Positions 50,230-58,499 of a stretch of 64,000 nt of DNA are shown here, piece after piece. The notes under the pieces were generated by a model. The model had not been told where the DNA came from, did not search any database, and saw only the letters and a list, made by a program, of their open reading frames with translations. This stretch comes from Brevibacillus borstelensis (GTDB taxonomy: Bacteria; Bacillota; Bacilli; Brevibacillales; Brevibacillaceae): contig NZ_RHHO01000001.1 in NCBI RefSeq assembly GCF_003710865.1, forward strand, positions 124,001-188,000, read 5' to 3'. How positions within the stretch are numbered: the first letter of the stretch is position 1; the number at the start of each line of letters is the position of its first letter. Both the position numbers and the translations under genes were made by a program.

Positions 50230-51171
50230 ATGCCCAAAAATAGACGGACATCCAGGGGAAAATCCCGGATCTCCTCAAACTTCTCTGCACAACATTTGTT
50301 GATTAATAAACAATTGAGCAAAGACATGATCGACATGGCGAAGATAACGCCGAATGATACGGTAATAGACATCGGCGCCGGCAAAGGGGCGATAACATTC
50401 CCGTTGGCAAAAAGAGCGGCAAGAGTCATCGCTGTGGAGAACGATCCGGTTTTTGCCGAGAAGCTGCTCGATAAGATGCAAGGAGTAGCGAATATTCGGA
50501 TGAACAGGCAAGATTTTTTACAGTTCAACCTTCCCAAAAGTCCGTTCAGTGTCGTGGCCAATATTCCATTCTCCATCACCACGCCGATACTCGGGAAGCT
50601 TCTGGACGACCCTGCTGTTCCGTTGCAGAGAGCCGTGCTCATCATGGAAAAAGGGGCGGCCAAACGGTTTACCAGTGTGCGGATTACGAATCCACGAATC
50701 CTGAAATGGCGGATGTGGTTTGATCTCAGGCTCGTCCGGACGGTATCGCCAGACCATTTCTCACCGCCCCCAAAGGTCGAGTCAGCAATAGTAACGATCT
50801 TCAGAAAGCAAAGTCCATTGGTTCCACTGCAAGCTCATGCAAGGTTTATGGCGTTGGCCACTTATATCCTCCAGCAGCCGCAAGCGCCTGTCTTTGCGGC
50901 CTTACAGGGAGTTTTTACCCCTTCCCAAATCAAGCATGTGGTAAAAGCGTTGAGACTGGAGCGGAATCAAGCGGTGTCTTCTCTAAATGAGCAACAGTGG
51001 GGGCAGCTCTTTCACTCGATGCTCCGGTATGTTGACCCAAGCCGATGGCCAAAGGTGCCAAAGAAGAAGATGCCGAAGATTCCGAGGGCGAAGGCGCCAA
51101 AGATGCCAAAGCCAAAAATGCCAAAGATATCAAAGCCAAGGATGCTAAAAAACCCAAAACAAAAGAAATAA
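50230..51171 (+). CDS. erm: 23S rRNA (adenine-N6) dimethyltransferase, Erm family
   Basis: About 313 residues from 'MPKNRRTSRGKSRISSNFSA', with ATGAGGTGC upstream; earlier in-frame starts lie in the attenuator. SAM motif 'DTVIDIGAGKGAITFPLAKR', the target-adenine motif 'VVANIPFSITTPIL', and a family-typical start 'NFSAQHLLINKQL'. It dimethylates A2058 of 23S rRNA and confers macrolide-lincosamide-streptogramin B resistance. The core is ErmD-like. After residue ~270 there is an unusual Lys/Pro/Met-rich tail of ~40 residues ('KMPKIPRAKAPKMPKPK'). Leader peptide and hairpins indicate inducible control. Confidence 0.9.
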   Translation: MPKNRRTSRGKSRISSNFSAQHLLINKQLSKDMIDMAKITPNDTVIDIGAGKGAITFPLAKRAARVIAVENDPVFAEKLLDKMQGVANIRMNRQDFLQFNLPKSPFSVVANIPFSITTPILGKLLDDPAVPLQRAVLIMEKGAAKRFTSVRITNPRILKWRMWFDLRLVRTVSPDHFSPPPKVESAIVTIFRKQSPLVPLQAHARFMALATYILQQPQAPVFAALQGVFTPSQIKHVVKALRLERNQAVSSLNEQQWGQLFHSMLRYVDPSRWPKVPKKKMPKIPRAKAPKMPKPKMPKISKPRMLKNPKQKK

Positions 51172-51309
51172 TCTTTAAAACAAAGCAAGAAAAACAAGAA
51201 AAGCGATAGAGATGAAAAAGGAGAAAACGCGAAAGTCTTTGGGACACCTACCTAGGCGAAATGGAAAAAGCGGAACACTCTTTTAAGAGTCCAACCTTTG
51301 AAAAGCACC

Positions 51310-51345
51310 GGGAACCGGCTGCTTTTGGACGCGGTTCCGCTTTTG
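51310..51345 (+). terminator. Weak terminator-like hairpin downstream of erm
   Basis: 7-bp stem GGAACCG / CGGTTCC with a 14-base loop, then GCTTTTGG. It lies ~140 bases past the erm stop; the bases between hold no gene I can support. Confidence 0.4.
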
Positions 51346-51444
51346 GAATGCAGCCGGCCAGTACAACCCTCGAGCAGGTGTCCCACCGTACTTTAAGCGG
51401 TTTTCTCCTTTTTCATCTCTCCACCCAAGCTCGAACAAAGTTTT

Positions 51445-51473
51445 CCTTACAAAACCGAAAGCAAAATGTAAGG
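51445..51473 (+). promoter_or_regulatory. Inverted repeat, candidate operator of the BceAB-like operon
   Basis: CCTTACA (51445-51451) and TGTAAGG (51467-51473) form perfect arms with a 15-base spacer. It ends 15 bases before a -35-like box. This position suits an activator such as the BceR-type response regulators that control these transporters. No such regulator is encoded here. Confidence 0.45.
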
Positions 51474-51488
51474 TAGATCAATAGCTAC

Positions 51489-51516
51489 TTGTCTGGAAAC
51501 TGGTTACAGTTAATAC
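51489..51516 (+). promoter_or_regulatory. Promoter of the BceAB-like operon
   Basis: TTGTCT (51489-51494), a 16-base spacer, TAATAC (51511-51516), 58 bases before the GTG start. Confidence 0.4.
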
Positions 51517-51574
51517 AACGAGAAGCAAACCGACTGCCATTTGAGTTTCGGGAATAAGCTTGGGAGGAATAAAT

Positions 51575-52342
51575 GTGAAAGCATCTGTACTTGAAGTCAG
51601 AGACGTTCAAAAAATATACGGAAATCGAGGAGAAAGTCAGTCGCATGCGTTGAAAGGAGTATCGCTGACTATCCAGGAAGGCGAATTTGTCGGAATCATG
51701 GGTCCTTCCGGCTCCGGAAAAACGACGCTGCTGAATGTCATTTCCACACTGGATCGCCCCACGGACGGATTCATTCAGATCGCCGGAACGGACATCACCC
51801 AGATGAAACAGAATCAGCTTGCGGACTTCCGTTCGCAAAAGCTGGGCTTCATTTTTCAGGACTTCAACCTGCTGGAAAACTTGACGGTGTATGAAAATAT
51901 CGCCCTGCCCCTGTCGCTGCAAGGCGTCTCTTCGAGCGAGATTGCCCCCAAGGTGCACAAGGTGGCGCAAACGCTGGGGATTCAGGAGATATTGCAGAAG
52001 TACCCGGTCCAGATTTCCGGCGGGCAGAAGCAGCGGGCTGCGGCCGCACGTGCGCTGGTGCATGATCCGGCCATTCTGCTGGCTGATGAGCCGACCGGTT
52101 CGCTTGACTCCAAAAACGCGAAAAGCTTGCTGGAGACGATGACCGATCTGAACGAGAACCACGGCGTGTCGATCATGATGGTCACGCACGACGCTTTCAG
52201 TGCAAGCTATTGCAGGCGCATTCTCTTTATTCAGGACGGAAAATTGTATACGGAAATTCACCGGACACAAGACCGTCAGCAATTCTTCAAGCAAATCCTG
52301 GATGTACTTGCCGAGCTGGGTGCATCGCATGATGTGCGCTAG
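51575..52342 (+). CDS. ABC transporter ATP-binding protein, BceA type
   Basis: About 255 residues; GTG 51575 follows GGGAGGA by seven bases. All ABC elements are present: Walker A 'GIMGPSGSGKTTLLNVISTL', Q-loop 'FIFQDFNLLENLTVYENIAL', signature 'ISGGQKQRAAAARALVHDPA', Walker B 'ILLADEPTGSLDSKNAKSLL' and the H-loop His in 'MMVTHDAFSASYC'. With the next gene it forms a BceAB/peptide-7-exporter complex, which frees cell-wall precursors from peptide antibiotics such as bacitracin and signals drug presence to a kinase. It could protect against a self-made or foreign peptide. Confidence 0.9.
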   Translation: MKASVLEVRDVQKIYGNRGESQSHALKGVSLTIQEGEFVGIMGPSGSGKTTLLNVISTLDRPTDGFIQIAGTDITQMKQNQLADFRSQKLGFIFQDFNLLENLTVYENIALPLSLQGVSSSEIAPKVHKVAQTLGIQEILQKYPVQISGGQKQRAAAARALVHDPAILLADEPTGSLDSKNAKSLLETMTDLNENHGVSIMMVTHDAFSASYCRRILFIQDGKLYTEIHRTQDRQQFFKQILDVLAELGASHDVR

Positions 52343-52354
52343 GAGGGAATGCAC

Positions 52355-54235
52355 ATGCTGTTGAAGCTTTCGCTTTCAAGTATGCGAAAAATGATGAAGG
52401 ACTATCTGGTTCTCCTGATCGGTCTGGTCATCTCGATTACGATCTTTTACATGTTCCAGACGCTGGCGCTGAATGGTGACTTTACGAAACAAAATTCGGT
52501 GATCAGCTCGATCCAGCTCGTTTTTAATGTAGGCTCTGTTTTGCTGGCGTTCATTACCTTCTTCTATATCTTTTACGCCAACTCGTTCTTGCTGTCGCTC
52601 AGACGCAAAGAACTCGGGATGTATATGATATTGGGCGCGAAGAAGAGGAAGATCAGCCAAATCCTGTTTTTGGAAACGCTTGTGCTCGGGATCATTTCCC
52701 TGGTCATCGGCACCATCGCGGGAGCAGGGCTGGCGAGCGGGGTAGGGAGCCTGCTGATGAAGCAGCTCGATATCTCGCTTGAAGGCTACCAGCCCTTCTA
52801 TCTCCCTTCCATCATGATGACGTGCGGGTTCTTTTTGGTGCTCTTTCTGCTGACGTCATCGGTCAATGCAATCAAGCTGGCCCGTGCGACAGAGCTGGAC
52901 CTCATCCGGGCCGAACAGCAAAATGACAGGGTACAGCGAAAGGGCTTCGCTACGGTTCTGCTTGCACTGATCGGCCTTGCCGGACTCGCAGCAGGTTATT
53001 ATGCGCTTGTCCATATGGAAGAGCTCAGGGAAATCGGACTCTTCATCGCGGCATCAGCTACCACCATTGGAACCTATTTGATTTTCATCACCCTGCTGCC
53101 GGTGTTTGTAAATGCGTTGAAAAAGAATCGGGTGTGGAATGAGCGTAAACTAAATGCTTTCACATTCGCGCAGCTTCGCTTTCGCGTAAACAACCTGACA
53201 AAGGTGCTCGGAACGGTAGCGATGCTGATCGCGCTCGGCGTTGGGGCAATGGCTGGGGGCATGGCTTTTCAGAAAAACGTGAGCCTGATGGCGGAAATGG
53301 GAAAAGTCTATGACGTCATTATTCACAAGCCTGTGCCTGCAGACTATGAAGCCTTGAAAGCAATGACGGTCGAGGAACAAAACACGTACCGATACAAGGT
53401 GGATGATGCGGGGATTTACTACCTGAAGGACGATTTGCTGGCGGATCCGCCGCTAATCAACACGATCGGATTGGAGGACTACGATCCGGACAACCGGGTC
53501 AAGCGCGTGTCAACGTCTCTCCCGTCCAAGGTGTACAGCGTGTATGATCATCCTGAGGAAAACCTGGGGCCGGACATCGAGTCGATGCCCCCTGACTGGC
53601 AGGAAGCGGTCACGGGCGAATTTATCAACAGCTACGAGATGATCAACGGCAAGGCAGTCCGCATCGTCGATCAAACGACGTATAGCGGTATCCAGGGAGA
53701 AGAGCGCTCGGTCGTGCTCGCCAGGGTGGATGACTTTTTAAAGTACAAGCAGGAGCTGAAAGAAATCGATGAGCGGCAAACCCGGTTGTATGCTGATGAG
53801 ACTGGAGCCGAGGGTCCCCAGCTTTATTCGAAATACACCACATATGCCAGCCTCTATGCCTTTACGAGCGGGACGATGTTCATGGGCTTCTTCCTCGGAA
53901 TTGCCTTTTTGGCGATGATGGCTAGCTGCCTGATGTTTAAAATCCTGTCCGGGGCTACCCGGGACAAAGACCGCTACAGCATGCTTCGCAAAATCGGAGT
54001 TCGCCAGGAATGGCTTGTCGGTTCGATTTACAAGGAGCTGTTCGTCGTCTTCGTGTTTCCTGCCCTGATCGGTCTGGTTCACGTTCTCGTAGGGATGAAC
54101 ATGTTCTCGTTTATCCTGGAAGAACCGTATGTGGGCATTTGGGTACCGATCAGCATTTTCCTGGTCATCTACACATTTTACTATTGGATTACGGTACAGC
54201 TTTACAAAGGAATTGTCCTGCCGAAAGAAGCATAA
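52355..54235 (+). CDS. ABC transporter permease, BceB type (FtsX-like)
   Basis: About 626 residues; ATG 52355 is seven bases after AGGAGGG, whereas ATG 52349 is one base from it. It starts 'MLLKLSLSSMRKMMKDYLVL', then ten likely membrane segments arranged as 4+4+2 with FtsX-like text ('LSLRRKELGMYMILGAKKRK', 'GATRDKDRYSMLRKIGVRQE'). A large outside domain of ~200 residues (about 310-515) lies between segments 8 and 9 ('EMGKVYDVIIHKPVPADYEA'), the hallmark of BceB proteins and the drug-sensing part. No BceRS two-component genes are adjacent, so regulation must come from elsewhere. Confidence 0.9.
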   Translation: MLLKLSLSSMRKMMKDYLVLLIGLVISITIFYMFQTLALNGDFTKQNSVISSIQLVFNVGSVLLAFITFFYIFYANSFLLSLRRKELGMYMILGAKKRKISQILFLETLVLGIISLVIGTIAGAGLASGVGSLLMKQLDISLEGYQPFYLPSIMMTCGFFLVLFLLTSSVNAIKLARATELDLIRAEQQNDRVQRKGFATVLLALIGLAGLAAGYYALVHMEELREIGLFIAASATTIGTYLIFITLLPVFVNALKKNRVWNERKLNAFTFAQLRFRVNNLTKVLGTVAMLIALGVGAMAGGMAFQKNVSLMAEMGKVYDVIIHKPVPADYEALKAMTVEEQNTYRYKVDDAGIYYLKDDLLADPPLINTIGLEDYDPDNRVKRVSTSLPSKVYSVYDHPEENLGPDIESMPPDWQEAVTGEFINSYEMINGKAVRIVDQTTYSGIQGEERSVVLARVDDFLKYKQELKEIDERQTRLYADETGAEGPQLYSKYTTYASLYAFTSGTMFMGFFLGIAFLAMMASCLMFKILSGATRDKDRYSMLRKIGVRQEWLVGSIYKELFVVFVFPALIGLVHVLVGMNMFSFILEEPYVGIWVPISIFLVIYTFYYWITVQLYKGIVLPKEA

Positions 54236-54239
54236 GCGA

Positions 54240-54268
54240 AAATCCCCCGATTTCCCGGGGGTTTTTTT
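54240..54268 (+). terminator. Terminator after the BceAB-like operon
   Basis: CCCCCG (54244-54249) / CGGGGG (54256-54261) with a 6-base loop, followed by seven T. It lies between convergent genes. Confidence 0.85.
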
Positions 54269-54283
54269 ATGGAGGGAAGCGGC

Positions 54284-54937
54284 CTACTGCCAAAGGCTCA
54301 TTCCCTCCAACTCCCCGGTTTTATAAGCAATTTCCCTGATCTTTTCGACATCTGCAATGCGAATCGCACCGCGGTTGGAAAGCTCGATCAGCCCTTGCTG
54401 CCGCCATTTTTGCAAAATCTTGTTTACGGTAATGCGGGAGGTGTCGATGTAGCGGGCAAATGACGTTTGATCGATCGGGACGTTTTCATTTTCATGAACG
54501 GTGTATAGTCTGATCAAATAATGGGCCATCTGCTGTTCGACCGGACAGTCCTGGAATGCGATGATTTCAGCCAGCAGCCGAACCTTGTATATTTGCGAAT
54601 TGGTAAAAAGGACGGCGGCCTGGGGGTGATCTTTGCATATATTGGACAGCGCTTCATCGGAGAAGAAGTACAAAACGGAGGGGGAGGTGGTGATGGCGGA
54701 AGTCACGTAGGGCCCTTTAAAGGCCCCGTGCTCGCCAGACAATCCGCCGGTTGGCACGTAGTCGATGGTGCGCTCGTGTCCGTTCGCGGATAAGAGGATG
54801 ATTTTTAAACCGCCGCGATCCAGGTAGTAAAAACCGTTTCCCTGTTCGCCCTGGCGATAGACGGTGGCGTTCTTTTTATACTCCAGCTTTTGGCCATACA
54901 TCAAAAACGGGGCCCATTTGTAGCGCAGATTGGTCAT
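54284..54937 (-). CDS. CRP/FNR-family regulator 1
   Basis: About 217 residues from 'MTNLRYKWAPFLMYGQKLEY', with AAAGGAG upstream; the longer frame to 55087 lies within the next gene's end. Cyclic-nucleotide-type barrel (~15-125): 'YRQGEQGNGFYYLDRGGLKI', 'IDYVPTGGLSGEHGAFKG'. C-terminal Crp helix-turn-helix 'IDQTSFARYIDTSRITVNKI' and 'LQKWRQQGLIEL'. No Cys cluster for Fe-S binding is seen, so the effector may be an organic acid or nucleotide. Transcribed in line with the next regulator and leftward from the catabolic genes. Confidence 0.9.
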   Translation of the reverse strand: MTNLRYKWAPFLMYGQKLEYKKNATVYRQGEQGNGFYYLDRGGLKIILLSANGHERTIDYVPTGGLSGEHGAFKGPYVTSAITTSPSVLYFFSDEALSNICKDHPQAAVLFTNSQIYKVRLLAEIIAFQDCPVEQQMAHYLIRLYTVHENENVPIDQTSFARYIDTSRITVNKILQKWRQQGLIELSNRGAIRIADVEKIREIAYKTGELEGMSLWQ

Positions 54938-54978
54938 GGCGATCTCCTTTTCTCGTGATCTGCCTTGGACAGCGGAAG

Positions 54979-55626
54979 CTAGACAGTCAACGCCGTCTGG
55001 GTGTATCGATACGGATAGCGGAGCAATTCCGGTTTCTGGATGACAAAGGTCCGGTTTTTGATCTCGATAATTCTGCTTTCTTTCCACTGCTTCAGAATCT
55101 TATAGACGGTGATCCGCGTCAGACCGGCACAGTCGGCCAGGTCTTGCTGGGTGAGCGGAACCTCGTAGTTCTTAAAATCGTCGCAAAGATTCAAAAGAAG
55201 GGAGGCAATCTGCCCTTCTGAAGTAAGCGCTTTCATGTTGATGGCAAAAAGGAGAATACGCAGTTTCTGGCTGACAGTTTGTGTGAACAGCGAGAGCAAT
55301 TCAGGTTGAGCCTTGAGCATTTCTTGAAATTGGGCACAGGAGAAGTGGTAGACGACCGAGTTCTTTACGGCAACGGCTGTGGTGAAGTGCGTATGACGAT
55401 CCATGGATTGGACGCCCATGATCTGGCCGGGAACGACGATGTTTAACAGACGGTCATTCCCTTTTGCCGTTGTGGAAATGATTTTTACGAGACCTTTATG
55501 GAGGTAGTAAAAACCTTCTCCCATCGTGCCTTGCTTGTATATGATCGTTTTTCCTTTACAAAATTGCCGGGTCCCGTACTTCAGGAACGATTCCCATTTC
55601 ACATCGGTTTCAAACGGAGATACCAT
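54979..55626 (-). CDS. CRP/FNR-family regulator 2
   Basis: About 215 residues; ATG 55626 is eight bases after TAAGGAG. Barrel domain: 'YKQGTMGEGFYYLHKGLVKI', 'LNIVVPGQIMGVQSMDRHTH'; helix-turn-helix 'LTQQDLADCAGLTRITVYKI' and 'LKQWKESRIIEI'. It is a paralogue of the regulator 42 bases downstream and the pair probably forms an operon. Members of this group control aromatic degradation (HbaR, CooA-like). Either protein is a candidate to bind the ACGTTAA-type element before the TRAP and monooxygenase genes. Confidence 0.9.
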   Translation of the reverse strand: MVSPFETDVKWESFLKYGTRQFCKGKTIIYKQGTMGEGFYYLHKGLVKIISTTAKGNDRLLNIVVPGQIMGVQSMDRHTHFTTAVAVKNSVVYHFSCAQFQEMLKAQPELLSLFTQTVSQKLRILLFAINMKALTSEGQIASLLLNLCDDFKNYEVPLTQQDLADCAGLTRITVYKILKQWKESRIIEIKNRTFVIQKPELLRYPYRYTQTALTV

Positions 55627-55690
55627 ATCGAACACTCCTTACAATTGGAATTGTGGATGCTCGAAAAACGGGCTCGGTTGGCGGTTTCGA

Positions 55691-56530
55691 CTACCCGGTC
55701 GGGGAGCTTGAGTGAATTTTTGACATCTGCTGGAGCAGGGTGGCTTCCTGGTTTACTTCCTGTATGGCCGAAGCCAGCTCTCTTATGCCTTCTGTCTGTC
55801 CCTGGGTCAGATTCTTCGAGTCCAGGACCATTTCCGAGATCGAGGCCATTTCTGCTTGGAGTGAAGAGAGGTTCTGAGAAATCTCTTTGGCAAAATCTCC
55901 GGACATCGTTGCCAAACGGCGCATTTCTCCGGCGACGATGTTGAAGCCTCTGCCGTGTTCGCCAGCCCGTGCGGCCTCAATCGAGGCATTCAGGCTGAGA
56001 ATTTCGGACTGCTTGGCAATCTGCGAGATCGATTTCAATACGGTAAAAGTCGTTTTCAACTGCTCCAGCATCCCGGTCGTGACGGTATGCAGTTTTTCGC
56101 TGTGCAAGGATAAGACTTCAGAGCCTTTCTGCATTTCGATGGATTGTGCAGAAACCTCTTCGACGATCGACGACAAATGCCCGGCGATCTGTGTCAGCGT
56201 ATTTTGTCGATCCAGGCCGACTCCAAAGACAAGGACACCGGCAATGATTCCATTTTCCTTGATGGGAAGTCCGCCGGCCAGATAGGCAATCCCGTATACG
56301 GAGGAATCCATGACTTTGCTGACGGGCATCCCTTGCTCCAGGATGTGCTTGGCAAGACTGCCCTCCTTGATCGGAGCGTGAGGAGACAAGCCAAACTGCA
56401 GGGTTTTTCCAGGAATATAGGTTAAAAATTTTTCCCGATCCGTTACTCCCAGCGTAAAGTCTTCTTCAAAGCATAAGACCATTTTATGCATGAGAGAAGA
56501 AACGCGGACGACATTTTCCAACAGGCTCAT
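55691..56530 (-). CDS. Soluble methyl-accepting chemotaxis-like sensor
   Basis: About 279 residues, no membrane segment. The N-terminal ~120 residues form a small sensory domain ('KEGSLAKHILEQGMPVSKVM', 'GIAYLAGGLPIKENGIIAG'), like the PAS-related module of short cytosolic sensors in Bacillales. The C-terminal half has the MCP hairpin tip 'AKQSEILSLNASIEAARAGE' and 'HGRGFNIVAGEMRRLA', the CheA/CheW contact site, but the coiled coil is short. It is divergent from the TRAP operon, so it may sense the same aromatic acid, for taxis or as a CheA-coupled reader. GAAGGGG precedes the start. Confidence 0.8.
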   Translation of the reverse strand: MSLLENVVRVSSLMHKMVLCFEEDFTLGVTDREKFLTYIPGKTLQFGLSPHAPIKEGSLAKHILEQGMPVSKVMDSSVYGIAYLAGGLPIKENGIIAGVLVFGVGLDRQNTLTQIAGHLSSIVEEVSAQSIEMQKGSEVLSLHSEKLHTVTTGMLEQLKTTFTVLKSISQIAKQSEILSLNASIEAARAGEHGRGFNIVAGEMRRLATMSGDFAKEISQNLSSLQAEMASISEMVLDSKNLTQGQTEGIRELASAIQEVNQEATLLQQMSKIHSSSPTG

Positions 56531-56959
56531 TGCCTTCAAACCCCTTCACCAAAAACGTTTTCCGTATCGTTTTGCCACACCAATTCTAAATTTTCAGAAC
56601 CTTCCACGAATATTATAGATGAAGAAAAAGAGTATTTTCAATCTATGGAGCATGGACAAAACAAAAAAACAGAAATCATGTTAAATGGTTTACATTCAGA
56701 TGCGATATCAAGCCGTTTTTTGTCAAAAAATGTGGTTGAAACGTTAAGCGCTTTACAATACTCCAGCTTCCCATTTAGTAAAATCATAGCACCGTCCTTT
56801 TTGCCTGAAACGGAAAGCGGGCACAAAATTATCGAAAGATTCCGATAGTGGTTGGGGGGTAAGGGAACAATCCGGCGAAACGATCCGGCAGGTTAGACGA
56901 AAGCAGCTTGTTCAATGATTCATGAAGGGGTCGTACATGAAAAAATGGAGGGGTAGTCA
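56531..56959. other. Divergent promoter region, sensor versus TRAP operon
   Basis: 429 bases without a gene. It contains the shared element at 56734-56764, several T/A-rich stretches, and the ribosome site (GGAGGGG) of the TRAP gene near 56947-56953. Confidence 0.5.
56734..56764 (+). promoter_or_regulatory. Shared promoter element, copy 1 (TRAP operon)
   Basis: ACGTTAA-nn-GC-nn-TACAATA-nTC beginning at 56741 recurs with the same spacing before the monooxygenase gene (59842). TACAAT can serve as the -10 box, and no good -35 box is placed for it, which suggests an activator bound over the ACGTTAA part. About 195 bases separate it from the dctP start. Confidence 0.5.
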
Positions 56960-57998
56960 ATGAAAAAGGTAAAAAAATGGGGGGCATCCCTTTTGACGGC
57001 TTGTCTGATGATTGTCATGACTGCAGGCTGCGGCGGAAATGCGGCGCCAAGCGGTACTTCCAATCAGCCTGCGGCAGCAGGCGGCGACTCCAAGCCGAGC
57101 TACAACTTCAAGCTGGCCCATATTACGCCGCCTACACACATGGCATTTGGCGGCGGAAAAGTTTAAAGAAGAGTTGGACAAGCGTTCCGGAGGCCGGATG
57201 AAGCTGGAGATATATCCGTCCAGCCAGTTGGGAACGGAAGCTGACATGGTTCAGCAAATCGGTGCCGGTTCGGTCGATTTCGGCTTGATTACAGCGGCCT
57301 ATCTCAGCTCCAGGTCTCCTTCATTTTCTGCCTGGTTTACGCCTTATGCATTTCCTGATCTGAAGGCGGCAAATGAAGCCAGGCATACGGACGTAGCCAA
57401 AAAAATTCTCGCGACACTGGAGCAGCAGGGATTGGTGGGCCTTGATTATTTATTCGCCGGGCAGCGCGTGATGCTGTTTAAAGACAAAGAGGTACTGAAG
57501 CCGGAAGACATGGCGGGACTGAAGCTGCGGGTCACCCCGAGCCCTCCGCTGCAGGATTTTTACAAGTTTGCAGGCGCATCGACGGAAGGACTGCCGCTGC
57601 CCGAGGTGTATTCGGCCGTTCAAACCGGCGTGATCGACGGAATGGATATGGACCTCGATGCGACCATCACCAACAAATACTACGAAGTCGTGAAGTACGG
57701 GGCTGTGACCAATCATATGGTGTGGCCTGCGGTCGCGATGGTCAGCAAAGGGACGTTCGACAAGATGCCGGATGAGGACAAGCAGATTGTTCGCGACGCC
57801 ATTGCCGCGGCGGCTGATTTTTCCGCAACGACCAGAGCGGGGCAGGAAGAAGAGTTCAAAAAAACGCTCAGTGACAAAGGAATGAAAATCTATGAGATCG
57901 ATCCGGCTCTGTTTGGTCCCATCATGAAGGAGTTTGACCAAAAATACGGACCGACCAACCCGCTCATCCAAGAGTTTATCGATACATTCCGCAAATAG
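56960..57998 (+). pseudogene. dctP: TRAP transporter substrate-binding protein DctP, frameshifted
   Basis: The first frame gives a lipoprotein signal 'MKKVKKWGASLLTACLMIVM' and 'TAGCGG' with lipobox Cys, then 'YNFKLAHITPPTH' and a stop at 57166. The second frame (through 57998) carries the rest: 'WHLAAEKFKEELDKRSGGRM', 'KLEIYPSSQLGTEADMVQQI', 'RVMLFKDKEVLKPEDMAGLK' and 'LRVTPSPPLQDFYKFAG'. The text joins cleanly at 'THM/WHLAAEKF' near 57129-57150, in an ACACACA run, so one extra base explains the break. DctP captures an organic acid outside the cell for the DctQM permease. Either the gene is newly inactivated or this is a sequencing error. The other TRAP genes are intact. Confidence 0.8.
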
Positions 57999-58019
57999 GC
58001 AGCCAAAGGGGAACAGACC

Positions 58020-58499
58020 ATGAAAGCATTGAGCGACCTCATTTCTACGGTGGAAAAGTATTTAGCCATTGTCCTCATGTTTGCGATGGCTGTCATTGTT
58101 GCACTCGCAGTCGTGTTTCGCTACGTGCTGAATGCCCCCCTGTCATGGGCGGGGGAGGTGTCGATCTTTTTATTGATCTGGAGCAGTTTTATCGGCGGCA
58201 GCCTGGGACTGAAGTACAAGTCTCAGGCCGCCGTTACCATTGTCCTTGAGTACGCGACGGCGAAGGTAAAGAAAATGGCAGGCATTGCCGGGCATATCCT
58301 GATGCTCGTATTTCTCGCGGTGATGCTCTATTACAGCTATACATGGGTGCTGTCGCCAGGCGTTGCTTTTCAAAAGTCGACAGCCATCCTCCTCCCGATG
58401 TGGATTCCGTTCAGCGCGGTGCCGGTCGGCTTGACGTTTTCCGCCATCCATCTGTTGTCCAATCTGATCGATCTGATCCGAGAGGAGGAATTCCGTTGA
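58020..58499 (+). CDS. dctQ: TRAP transporter small permease DctQ
   Basis: 159 residues with four membrane segments ('YLAIVLMFAMAVIVALAVVF', 'WAGEVSIFLLIWSSFIGGSL', 'AGIAGHILMLVFLAVMLYYS', 'PMWIPFSAVPVGLTFSAIHL') and the DctQ text 'RYVLNAPLSWAGEVS'. It bridges DctP and DctM in the sodium-driven uptake of carboxylates. AAAGGGGAA lies upstream. Its TGA overlaps the TTG of dctM. Confidence 0.9.
   Translation: MKALSDLISTVEKYLAIVLMFAMAVIVALAVVFRYVLNAPLSWAGEVSIFLLIWSSFIGGSLGLKYKSQAAVTIVLEYATAKVKKMAGIAGHILMLVFLAVMLYYSYTWVLSPGVAFQKSTAILLPMWIPFSAVPVGLTFSAIHLLSNLIDLIREEEFR

Noticed and set aside
56741-56754. Possible CcpA cre site around TGAAACGTTAAGCG
   Set aside because: The spacing of the TGWAAN-CG core is one base short, so the consensus is not met.
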